A DNA stretch of 22,285 nt from positions 1 to 22,285 of the forward strand of contig LRSR01002925.1 of assembly GCA_001579985.1 (NCBI GenBank). The letters are read 5' to 3'. The DNA comes from Hypsibius dujardini. Lineage: Eukaryota; Tardigrada; Eutardigrada; Parachela; Hypsibiidae. Positions 1 to 11,200 of the stretch are shown here, in pieces. Numbering within the stretch: the first letter of the stretch is position 1; each line of letters begins with the position of its first letter. The notes beneath the pieces were generated by a model. It ran no database searches. It saw only the letters and a list, made by a program, of their open reading frames with translations, and had not been told where the DNA came from. The position numbers and the translations under genes are program-made.

Positions 1-387
1 ATGCCGTGGGAAACTGGGAAAAACATGATCAGGCAAAATTCGCTATCTAATACTGTAGGGTCCCGACCCTTCCGTGGTGCCTAGGTCATCGCAAAGTAAA
101 AAGCGACCGTTTTGATTGATTGCAAAGATGTGCGGCCCACCGGGTCTGACTTAATGGTGGGTCCAAAAAGTACCACGGATGGGTCGGGACTCTACAGTAG
201 GTAATTTGCGCATAATATGTAGGGCCTTGCGACCGAGGCAAGTATGCATAACTGTAATCACAGTCGGAAAAAACCTTGACGAGAATAGCCAGAGTAATTG
301 ATCAATTTGTCTGGAATAGCTCTCAAATACAACATTTACCTGGACGTAAAGTGCGAGTACTAACTAACTAGGGCATCATTTCGAGGG
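1..387. other. 3' flank of the PRKX-like kinase
   Basis: This stretch lies downstream of the stop of the minus-strand kinase gene. It contains one palindromic MITE (53-197). No open reading frame in it resembles a known protein, and I saw no canonical AATAAA or ATTAAA on the minus strand, so the kinase 3' end may use a variant signal or lie beyond the left edge of the window. Confidence 0.6.
53..197. mobile_element. Palindromic MITE A, TA-flanked (Tc1/mariner-like ends)
   Basis: The two ends are inverted copies: the left arm begins CTGTAGGGTCCCGACCC and the reverse complement of the right arm begins CTGTAGAGTCCCGACCC. Similarity continues for about 28 bp with three mismatches. A TA dinucleotide abuts each end (51-52 and 198-199), as expected for a target-site duplication of the IS630-Tc1-mariner superfamily. 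The element is 145 bp and has no coding capacity. It lies in the 3' flank of the kinase gene. Family assignment is inferred only from TA plus terminal inverted repeats; it shares an internal block with MITE B at 3638-3756. Confidence 0.75.
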
Positions 388-2836
388 TTAGAAATCACAA
401 AAAACATGCACTTGCTCCTCCCTCGCCGTTGCATCAGGCCCATCCTCCTCCATCCACTCCTCGGAATAGTCATCAAAGTTTGACGAGTCACCGGCATGAC
501 TGACTCGAGGTAGGTAAGGTGGCTACCATCAGCGCATATTATTGGTTGGATAAGGTTCAAGTAATTATAATGTGCAACTGTGTACTATGTAGCATACCTG
601 TATTTCTTTATTGAGACAACTCGACCAGTTTAAACTTTTAAAGAATCGATGGAGCTTGATGTCCTGCACACCATTCTGTCACCGAGAAAAATAAAATTAA
701 GAAAAAAGCAAAGGACTCATAATTATGGAGTCTAGACCTTCATGTTGCCCAGCCTTTTCGTGCGGTCTGCCACGAGCAACTTTTTTATGAGGTCCCTGAA
801 AGCAATGTGCATTTTAGATATCTGAAATATGCGTTAAACCCTGAAAACCCTGACGCGTGTACTTCGCAACGAGATCAAACTGTTTTGGCCACCGAATTTT
901 CGCATCCAGTATTTTTTGATATATTTCTATTGGGTTCTCCGAGAAGAATGGCGGATGACCTATAATAAAAAATTGAGTTAATGTTAGTGGTTGATTCGAA
1001 AAGGAAGATATTGACATGGGTGATGACTAACCGGCCAACATTTCGTACAGAAGTATGCCGAATGCCCAATAATCGACTGCTCTGTTGTAGCCTCGACTCT
1101 GTATAATTTCTGAAAAAATGTTCGTTAAGACAAAGGAGAGCCATATATAGTACAGACCAAAGGCAGATCTGGAAGATTACCGGGTGCGAGATATTCCGGC
1201 GTGCCGCAAAGAGTCCAGGTTCTATGCGTATGATTTTGAAATATAAAATACTACTGTGGTAGGTACAAGTGGAACCTACGCCAACCGGCTCTTCGGGAAT
1301 TTCTGATTGTACCTGTCCGTAAGCTCCTTCGCGAAGCCAAAGTCGGTGATTTTTATATGACCATCTTGGCTAAAGATCAAATTCTCCGGCCTGCAAATTG
1401 AACAAGAAACTTATGCATTTACGAATAACAAAGATGGATCAAAAGCTTACTTGAGGTCGCGGTAGATAATTGAAGGAGACTTGCAGTGGAGATATTCCAA
1501 GGCCTGGCCAAAAAAGCAACAAAATTAAACAAAATGAATCCTGAATAACGCTGATATTGACTATATTCGTACCAGAATAATCTCAGCTGCGTAAAATTGA
1601 GCAGTAGGAACCGTAAAACGCCCAACTACCCAAAACCAAAATCATACATCAAATGAACTGTTCCATTGAAAACAAAAATTCAAATGTTATGCATTGTGTT
1701 TACCAGAACGCAAATATGTAAAGAGTTCGCCACCTGTTGAAAAAGAAGTGATTGACGGTTTAGTTCATACAAGTACCGTATGGTAGAAGTAAAATTTCCA
1801 AGTTGTTATAATTACCGGCTGCGTACTCTAGCAGCATGTATAAATTTGTTGAGTCATGATAGGACCAAATCCTCCAAAAAAAGACATTAACAATTTATAC
1901 CCGTGATCTTTCTGTTGGGTTAGCAACGCAAGACCTTACATTTTGACAATAAATGGATGATCCAGGCCTTTGAGAATTTTCTTTTCGTCTTTTATGTGCT
2001 CCACTAAACGTGATCACAACACATCCCTGGATTAATGACTTGAGGTAGCACATACCGTGGTATGCACATACCTTGCTTCAGACGGAAGATGTCGGAGATG
2101 CGCAGAATTTTCATTGCATAAAAGCGGGAATTGGATGGAGATGTCGATAGGGAAGCTGTGGTTAAACTGTCTTCGCACAAGACAACCCGACCAAAAGTTC
2201 CAGTTCCTGCAGTCGTAAGAGTTATAGCGTTTATCCTACCAGGATATAAGCACACTCGACAGAATATTCTCTAGTTTTTGTATATATTCTGCTAGTAGCA
2301 CAGCAGTTTGTACACAACTCTTCGGCCTAGATATTTTTCCTGTAGATAATGCCATACTCGTACTATACTATTCTCTTTTCATAAACAAGAATGCGTCAAC
2401 CAGAGCAGGTATTCGTACCTATAGTTTTTATCCAGTGGAACTGCGACAGTGTAAAGTCCGACCGAAGGGTAGGAACCATCCGCGTAGATGGTCCCTCGCT
2501 CCCGGTAAACTCTTTTATCTCAGGCTCTACGGGCACGGAATTTCGCTTCGATGGTCGTCGAGCTAATTTTATTGACGGAACATCGAGAGCATCGGATAGA
2601 TTTCGTTGCTCAGGAGGGACACCCTCATCAGGGCTGTCCTGTTGACAGGAAAAGATAAAGTTTACGGTAACATTGTCTGTCGGAGATTGGGCCATTCGGG
2701 GTTTGAGTTGAGTCCTGGCGGGAAGTTGTGGATCATTGATTTCCATTTTGTCTATAGCGCTGCTTAATTGATCCAGTGGATGAAATACCGAGGAGGATTC
2801 GCGTTCGTCCCAATTAATCTCCTTCTCGGAACTCAT
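388..2836 (-). CDS. PRKX: cAMP-dependent protein kinase catalytic subunit, PRKX/Pka-C3 type
   Basis: AGC-family Ser/Thr kinase of 457 aa in 14 exons. Exons, in transcript order: 2836-2419, 2206-2072, 2003-1940, 1871-1816, 1733-1704, 1625-1573, 1503-1451, 1390-1313, 1221-1181, 1109-1032, 959-863, 795-738, 675-598, 522-388. Visible landmarks are the glycine loop GTGTFGRV (140-147), YAMK lysine 172, helix-C Glu191 (DEKKIL), YRDLKPEN (Asp268), DFG (Asp286), the activation loop [14 protein letters not shown] (Thr299, matching PKA Thr197), and a C-terminal FCDF, the FxxF hydrophobic motif of [22 protein letters not shown] and SHAGDSSNF are closer to PRKX than to PKA-alpha. The roughly 127-residue N-terminal extension is unconserved and polar and holds RRPS and KRNS basophilic sites (Ser96, Ser100). 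The loop before YAMK (151-168) is Ser/Thr-rich and longer than in PKA. The start is the first in-frame ATG after a stop at 2873-2875. Kinase identity is certain; the PRKX subgroup is likely. Confidence 0.93.
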
Positions 2837-2860
2837 GATGATGAAGATGGGAAAAATCGA

Positions 2861-3180
2861 GCGTTGCTCTGCTCAGACGTTAATTGTGATCATGGTTCAC
2901 GATCCAGTTCAAGGCCACTGGCTACATGGGTACTGGACCTCTCTTTCTCTCTCACTCTTATCCAAACTCGCAAACGAGCGCAATACCAATGAATAATAAT
3001 AATCTCCAACGGCAGAACGAGAATGATGGCTCTTTTGAAAAACAAATTCTAACGGGGTTCATATTCGTTGGCGAAAAAATGGCAAGTTTTGCAGTGAATC
3101 GAAGGAGCGACAAGGATGCAGTGCAGAGACGACGTGCTTTCCTCGGAATAATTTGTGCAGACGTCAGAGCAGAGCAAAGC
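2861..3180. repeat. Imperfect inverted repeat near the kinase start
   Basis: The bases at 2861-2881 match the reverse complement of 3160-3180 at 18 of 21 positions. The core, read on the plus strand at 3167-3176, is AGAGCAGAGC. The arms are about 280 bp apart and sit just upstream of the kinase start codon. They could be the remnant of a mobile element or paired regulatory sites; nothing in the sequence decides. Confidence 0.45.
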
Positions 3181-3637
3181 TGAGTTCAGTGCTGTGCATT
3201 TCTTATGGTCTATTTTTCTATAAGCTATGTAACGTTTTTTCTTCACGAGCTCGCAATCTGATACTGGAATCGGGAGTAAATGACGCTAAAAATAGGTTCC
3301 GCGTTCTGTATGAACACAGCGCACTGTTCACTAGGTTCAACCACGCATGTATGATACATGTAAGAGTGTCATTCAGCAACCCAATGTACAAGACTCCTCT
3401 CGTATAATTCCCTCTCGTGCAAATGATTAATAAGCCTACGTAAGCTTTTTTAGATAGCAAAGTTAAACTTATCTATGTTGAACGTTTCCAATATTTCATT
3501 TTGAGTGCGATGCGTGCTTGTTTCCACTCACCCCGCTTTCAATGATACTGTTGGGCTCAATTAAGACCCGTATGTTCGGTAAATCACAGAATATACATCT
3601 GTACAGACATTACATCAGTGAATTTTACTTTTCTGTA

Positions 3638-3756
3638 CTGCCTCGATTATTTGGTGTTGTGTTTTAGATCCACCGTATATTATAACTGCAGTGAAGTACA
3701 GTGTGTGCAGTCATAATGTACGGGTGGGTCTGAAAAGCACCAAATGATCGAGGCAG
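3638..3756. mobile_element. Palindromic MITE B, TA-flanked
   Basis: The left arm begins CTGCCTCGATTATTTGGTG and the reverse complement of the right arm begins CTGCCTCGATCATTTGGTG, differing at one of 19 positions. Weaker pairing continues inward through a block containing GACCCACC or GATCCACC. TA dinucleotides flank both ends (3636-3637 and 3757-3758). At 119 bp it is non-coding and presumably mobilised in trans by a Tc1/mariner-type transposase. Similarity may extend outward to CTGTACTGCC, the end seen in MITE C. Confidence 0.75.
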
Positions 3757-5290
3757 TACCGAGCGTCACCAGTTGGGCTTGCTTGCAAACTATTTTCTGA
3801 CTTGGCAATTAAACCAAAAATTAAAAGTGAAACTATTGTTAGACGCACAACACATCGCAGCGTCTATCCACAATAAGTATTTGTTTGTTTGAATTCCTGT
3901 TGTGTCTTTTGGCCAGCAGCAAATTTGCATTTGCATGCGACACACAAGTCGAGTTATCGAGCCAGCCAGAATAGCAATAGAATTATTGCTCGAACCATCA
4001 AACTGCGCCTATATGCAAAGTTTCTTATTACCGTATAGTGAAGATCCGCCCGATCGTCATACTGCAAAGAGCTTTGCCGCTGGTCTAAACCAATGAGAAC
4101 GAAAAGGAGGAAGAGCTGTGAGCTAAGCATATGGTTATTCCTGTTGCTTCCTCTCAGTCGGCTTGGGACGGGAGCATAACGTACAACCAGGGACATGCAT
4201 GGGTTGCAAGTCAGAGAGAATCGATCTGCAGTGGATGAACTGTACTGTACTGTAGCGGCACTAGGGTGTTCCGTGGAGAGACTGGATGGGATGCAGCGTC
4301 AACTACCCATGAAGCAACATCGATCCCCCTGGCTCTGGCTCTCCTCTGGTCCTAGCCAACCGGGAAAGGGGGAGTGAGAAAGAAAGGAGCCCGTTGGCAA
4401 ACATGGATCGGGGTTTGTGCTGTGCTGTGCATGTGCTTAGGTGTCGGGTCGTCGATTGATTGGGATTGGGACCGTGATATTATGGCGTGGACTCGTTCTC
4501 CTGTCCTCCTCCTTCCCCATTGCCCGTTCCTTCAACCAAGTGAGTGAGTGTGTCAGACAAACAAACGTCTGTACGTCGAAATAATTCAGAGTGTCGTTAC
4601 AAATTGCTCATATACACCCATAATTCCTATCCTTAGAAAAAACCGTGGAAGTGTACTACTAACTATATGTGATGTTATGTGATCTTTCTTGTGCGTATTG
4701 TCTTATCAACATGCCATCCATGATGGGCATTTGCAATGTGCTGGCAAGGCCGAAAATTTGTTGTGTTTGAGGAGTGCCTGCCGCCTGCCTGTTCTTGACA
4801 AGGAAGGATAATGTGCTTAGAGGAATATGAAATTGTTTTGTAAGTCAGCAAGGGATGAATGTTTGATCGCCGATGCAAGGACTGTGATGTGATCCCTTTA
4901 TATTGGCTTATAAAAAAACGTGTCTTCCTGGGGATACGGACAGAGTTACGACACTTTTCCATAAGTGACTTTTAGTTTGTGGTGGCTTTTTCGCTCGCGT
5001 TGCGGCGAATAGGAGACATTTCAGGAATTTATCCATTGGACATTTCCTTCATGTACGCACCCTTATTGCAGCTCGTCAATTTGGTGACCGGAATCTTTGC
5101 TCTTCCATCCACTATTGCGTCCCGTCAACTTGTTCCACAAATAAGAGGGATCTCTTGAAACATGCCATAGAGATTATTGTTCTAGCCGTTTTATTAATCG
5201 GTGTCAAAAATGAAATTAAGACGTGGGATGTAATGCAAGAGAGGATGAGATGAGATGAACTGAAGGTCCACTACTGCACCCATTAGTAAA

Positions 5291-8200
5291 ATGTTAGCGC
5301 CATCCTCCAGTGAAGATGAAGATGAGCGCGAGTATTCGACTGGTTCTAAGGCCGAAACCATTTCACTTGCCTCGGCCGTCGTGGACCGGGACCGGGACAT
5401 CAGAAGCCTGCAATTACCACCAGTTTCCAGCGCAACATCGGTCAAAAGTCTTCTCACACCTGCATCAGAACCTGCCAACAACAAGAACTCCAATTCCCTC
5501 GCTCGTCCTTTGAGGTAGGTAGCTTACGTATTTTAGGTTCCTTCCTTGGGATTGCAATGGATTCTGGCAACTTATTAGAATCTTATATATAGTGACGTTC
5601 TTTGTTTAACAGTCCGAGTCCATCAATCTCGTCGGAGCCTCCCCAGAGGCCGAACAACCATGAAAAGTCCTTGGATGTACCCGACCAGGCTGAGAACGAT
5701 GAAGAAGCACGCAAGACCCGATTGCAGCTCTACGTTTTCGTTTCACGTTGTGTGGCTTACCCATTTAATGCCAAGCAGCCCACCGATATGGCACGGTATG
5801 TTCATTTGATTGGCGCACATTTAAAATCTAATTGTTCAAGAACTCAATTACGATTTCACTTTCAGAAAGCCTTTTCGGGTAACAAAGCAACAGCTACAAA
5901 TAACCAAAGACCGGTTTCAAGCATTTCTTAACGGAGATACCCAAGTAAGACGATTATTGGCAAGATGACGACCAGTTGACCCTTAATTCAGTCAAGAACA
6001 GATATTAATAGCACTAGTACATTTCCAAACTGTCTACAAGAAGTTGGTAACAGTCAAGTTCATTTTTCCAGATAGCTGCTGACGAGGCCTTTATCAATTC
6101 AATCAAAGTCTATACAGATACCTTCCTGAAGAGCGAACGCTGCGCCAAAATGGTGCAAAGCGGTGGCTGCTCAAACAACGACTTCAAGGAGATCTTCCGC
6201 AAAATGGTGGAAAAACGGGTATGCGTTCAATATTTGTCAATTACCTTCATGCCTCATGGGTGTATTGATTTCCATTTCTCTCGCTTCATTTACAGATACA
6301 GAATCTTCCCGACATTGATGGCCTTAACAAAGAAACCGTGATGAACTCCTGGATAATAAAGTTTGAGACGATTACCAAGGTATATTTAAGCAGTGAATGA
6401 AGCAACCATTTTAGATGTATTATAAACACTGCCAACAATCTGAGGCGGGCTATTATTTACATCAAGGGTGACGACGACCAACGCAAAGGTCTCCGACAGT
6501 CACAGAATGCAGCCACTGCCTCTGAACTTATTCAGAGTAAGGACCAGCTGTACGATATTTTCCAAAATATTCTTGGAGTCAAAAAGTTCGAGCACCAGCT
6601 TCTCTTCAATGCGCTTCAAGTGAGGGCTCTTCCCCAAAGTTTTAGCTGTACGCCGCAAATTATCTGTATATTTGTGTTATAGTTAGATAATTCCGATGAG
6701 CAAGCAGCGGCAATTCGTCGGGAGCTAGACGGACAAATGCAGAAGGTCACAGAAATGGAGAAGAATCGGAAACTTCTGCCAAAATTTGTCGTCAAAGAGA
6801 TGGAGAGTTTATTTTTGGAAGAGCTTCGCTCCAGTATAAATTTATTGATGTCCAACCTGGAGAGCCTTCCAGTTTCTAAAGGCACAACGGATTCTAAATA
6901 TGGCCTTCGCAAATTTGGGCGCTACAACAACAGGTACAAACAGACTAGTGGGCAGATGGACAAACTGAGAGGCAAACAGACAGACAAACAGACAGACTGG
7001 CAGACAACAGACAAATAGACATACAAGCAGACAGAAAGACAGAGAGACAGAGACAAGCAGATTGACAAACTTGCAGGCAGGTAGAGAGACACAACTATAG
7101 CGTAATAGCGAATCAAAAAATGCGTCTTTTCTTGTAGCTTTAGAAGGTCACGTCGCGGAACCACATCATCTATATCCAAGTCAGACACTGACGGAGGGGA
7201 AACAGCGCTAAATAAACTGGATGTTGTACTCTCCTTCAACCTTGAGGTGATTGTACAGGAAGTCCAGGGATTGAAGTCGCTGCCTCCCAATAGGATCATT
7301 TATTGCACCATGGAAATTGAGGGTGGAGAAAAGCTCCAGACTGACCAAACTGAAAGTGCAAAACCTCACTGGGATACCCAAGGGGACTTCACAACAACTC
7401 ATCCCCTCCCTGTCGTCAAGATCAAGCTCTACGCGGAAAATGCGCGAATTATTCGCTTCGATGACAAAGAACTGGCCAAGTTAGTTATCCGTCCAACGCC
7501 TTCAACAAATAAGACAGCCGAATGGAATAAGATGGAAACAACAGCCAAAGGCTTTCCTGACAAGGACATTAAAATACGCCTGACACTGCGCATGGATCGT
7601 CCGCAAAATTTGAAATGTAGCGGATATCTTTACGCACTGGGAAAACACGTGTGGAAAAAATGGAAGAAACGATTCATGATTTTAGTCCAGGTAAATAAAC
7701 GTGCATGATTAAAAAGCATTCATTATTCAAAAATGCCGGTGTTTTCTCAGGTTTCACAATACACATTTGCAATGTGCAGCTACAAAGAAAAGAAAAGCGA
7801 TCCAACTGAGATGACCACTCTTGACGGCCACATTATAGAATATACCGAAGCCGTTACCGGTTCGTTTCTCACGCAATAAGTGCCACATATTGTTGTGTAT
7901 TTTACATCATTTTTTTCCCTTGTTCTCGGCAGAATATGACGGTGGAAGGTTCTTTTTTAACGCAACTAAAGACAACGAGGCTCTGCTATTTGCGTCGGAT
8001 GACGAAAATGAGAGGCATCAATGGGTTCAGGCAATGTACCGAGCAACGGGACAAGCCGTCAAGCCTCAACCTCCACCCACGACGACAGTGTCCAGTGCTA
8101 AAGCGCCCCTCAACTCTCCACTTAGCAAGCTCCAAGGAGGTCTGTTTGTTTGGTCGATAATAATTTTCTAAGTCGCTATTATGTACTAACTTAATACGTA

Positions 8201-11200
8201 TCATGCAATATGATAGACACGGACAAGGCCCGCAAGCATGGGATGGACGCATTCTGCACGACTGACCCAGTCAAAGTTGATCACTCCGCCTACTTTAGGA
8301 ATCTACAAACACTGACCCTGGACCATAGGCTCAACGATATGTTCGCTTCTTTGGTAAAAAATACTATTATCCCTGCCGTCTGAATATCAATTGGATCACT
8401 TGCAACACTTGCAATGTTGTTTACAGGGTTGGTTCAGTCCTGGCCAGATCTTTGTTCTGGACGAGTATGTCGGTCAAATCCAGTCTCGCACTAAATATAA
8501 AAACTTTTCAACTGTGACTCTTCTCTTTTCAGGTATTGTGCGCGGTATGGTGTCCGTGGTTGCCACCGACATCTCTCCTATCTGGACGATCTACTGGCAC
8601 GTGCAGAGAGAGGAATGGCCATTGATCCAACCTTAATGCATTACAGCTTCGAGTTCTGTGCGTCTCACGTTCACGGCAATCGGTAAATCTCCATTTCAAA
8701 GTTGTTTAGAGCTGACATTAATTCTCCTTTTTTTTTATCCGCAGGCCAGACGGGATTGGAACTGTGATTCTGGCTGAAAAAGAAAAGTTTGATGAAGTGA
8801 AAGAGCGGTTGCGCCATCTACTGGAATATCAAATAACCAACTTCCGGTAATTCAATCTTGTGGCCTGTCTGATTAGTACAGCAACAAACGGCCTATAAGT
8901 TGCTTCCTTTTTCAATGTAGATACTGCTTCCCAATGGGGAGGCCAGAAGGAGCTCTCAAATCAAGCCTTTCTTTCTTAGAACGTGTTCTTATGAAGGACA
9001 TCGTTACGCCAGTTCCACCAGAAGAAGTTAAGTCGGTTATAAAAAAATGTCTTGAGTCCGCGGCCCTTGTCAACTACACCAAACTATCAGCACAAGCTAA
9101 GATGGATGGTAAGCTCTAGTCCCATCGATGCCACGCCCCCCCCCACAGTGCTTTAGCAAAGTGTCATCCGTACAGATAATGACGGCAAACAACAACTCCT
9201 TCACAGTCACGGTAAATAATATCGCATTATTATTAGTTTATAGCACCACCGGACACGATTCCTCTGACATTTATTAGTGTCATTGCAGAGAATCACAATG
9301 GACAACCCATGAGGAAAATTGAAGATATTCTTCATCTAGCGGAACTGTGTATCGATTTGTTGCAGCAGAACGATGAATGCTATGCAGAGGTAAGGTCATC
9401 ACTCTTACCTAGCGAGGACAACGTCTTTTTATGAGTAAAAACATTTGAATCCTTTGCAGGAATTCAAATCGGTAAGGCAGGTGAAAGGAGTAGCTAAAAC
9501 GCCAATACTTCGAAAGTTGCGTCCATTTAGGCTTTCACATGGTTTACGGACCTCTTGGTGGAGCACTCTGAAATATTCTGGTCCCTGTTTGCGGTGGATT
9601 TGGAAAGCGTAATCCTATCCCAACCACCCGATACATGGGAAGGCTTCCCCGTATTTCAAGTCTTGAATGACTATTTGATCCACAATCGTAAGTAAATGGC
9701 TGTTCAAAATGGGTGCTCTGATTTCTAGCTGTTGATGATTGTGAGTAAATCTAACGGAGCCACATGCTTTTTAGCGTATATGGCTGGAGGAACCTTTCAT
9801 CAACAGTTAAAGAAGTAAGTAGGAGAATAATACATCCATGCTTCTTCTACTTTATTCCGGCACTAACCCGTTGACTAATCCGACATAGCATGTTCGCGCC
9901 ACTCGTGGTTCGCTACGTCGACTTGATGGAGTCTAGTATCGCCCAAAGTATTCACAAAGGCTTCGAAAAAGAAACATGGAAAGCGGATGAGTAAGTCACT
10001 TGAATAGTCGGTACTACAGTAGGTAGTGCAGAAGTGACGGCTGGGCAGCTTGTACGAGGTAAAACTCCCAATGCTGTTGCAGTTCGGAAATGGTATAAAT
10101 GCCGCGTTCGCACACTTTTCTCCCATTGTTTATTGATATTTTGAGTTCAAAAAATCAACAATATATTGGACAAACATATGTGACAATAATTTTGACAAAA
10201 AAAACAGTTTTTTAAAGATGAAAAACGTAAAAGAAACCTTCTGGCTATTTTGATTAATATACGTGACGATTTTGCCCTGTTTGCCCTGTCGTACGCAGCA
10301 TTTATGCCAAATCAAAACTTGCGCAGCATTGGGAGTTTTACCTCGTAGACCTCGACTCACCTCGACGGTCTTGACTTGGGCCGTTAAACTATTAGGGACG
10401 TTTAAGCAGTCGGCGTATGCATAGCGTAAGAGTAAACTTAAGGATACGGACCAATAGCAAAATAGCAATGAGGCACGGGGTGTGGCCTCTCTTACGGCTG
10501 TTAATTTCTTACGCTACTGCCTGACAACTACTTTCTACAACCTGGGTTGTAGAAAACAATGAACTCAACTGAAATAGAAACTTTTGAGGCCGATTTTTGT
10601 CGCGCATACCACCGTTCGTGTAACTAAATTCTTCTTCCGTTAAAATACCATTCGCGTACGTCAATAGAAGTAGGGATGGCATCAAATGGCGAAAAGCTAT
10701 AGCTTGATTTGATTTGATTTTAGAAATCATTTGATCATTTGATCATTTGATTTCTTATCACTCCTTTTTGATTTGAATTTTACATTTTACATTTTACATT
10801 TGATGCCATCCCTAAGCAGAAGGGATTTGTACTTCATGATAGGAAAAAGAGACACGAGAAAAAGAAATCGAATGATGGAATTGCAGAAATATTCGGTTCT
10901 ACGAGCTGGTATTTTCCAAAAATGACGCAGAATTCAAGGAGAGCATTGCTTAACTCTCTGAAGACGGGTGTGTTTACTTAGGATCACTTTTTCACGAAAA
11001 CTGGGCGCCTGAAGTCAATTCTTAACCGATTTCAGTGAAACCAAAACGTTTGATCCTAGAATTGGTAGCGCTACGTGAATCTAAAAAGTTTTTGGAATGA
11101 TTTGATCGGGAAGAGCATGATCTGGGGTGATCCCAAATGGGATCACCCCCGGGACGGGAGATTTCAAATGATTTTCCCAATTTACATGGATTTTCGTTCA

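Larger units (their letters stand above)
2837..5290. promoter_or_regulatory. Head-to-head intergenic region, kinase / CAPS
   Basis: About 2.45 kb separates the start codons of the divergently transcribed kinase (minus) and CAPS (plus). It should hold both promoters and 5' UTRs, but I cannot place either transcription start. It contains MITE B (3638-3756), a 21-bp imperfect inverted repeat (2861-2881 / 3160-3180), a short ACTGT tandem near 4240-4256 and CT/GT-rich tracts around 4420-4560. Short open frames here show no recognisable protein. An AG at 5285-5286, four bases before the CAPS ATG, looks like a splice acceptor, so CAPS may have a further 5' UTR exon upstream or receive a spliced leader. 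Confidence 0.6.

Noticed and set aside
2391-2645. Plus-strand 84-aa open frame
   Set aside because: It lies antisense to the first coding exon of the PRKX-like kinase, which has an unbroken frame joined to kinase motifs; no similarity of its own.
6415-6466. Earlier acceptors for CAPS exon 6 (for example after TTTTAG at 6414)
   Set aside because: Every earlier AG that avoids the in-frame stop gives the wrong phase; the AG at 6465-6466 restores phase 0 and the conserved spacing [13 protein letters not shown].
6922-7299. Minus-strand 125-aa frame rich in Ser, Leu, Cys and Val
   Set aside because: It is the translation of the GACA-type intronic repeat and antisense of CAPS exon 8; composition comes from the repeat.
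10130-10468. Minus-strand 112-aa frame in CAPS intron 21
   Set aside because: It spans the boundary between two inverted-repeat elements and shows no protein family pattern.
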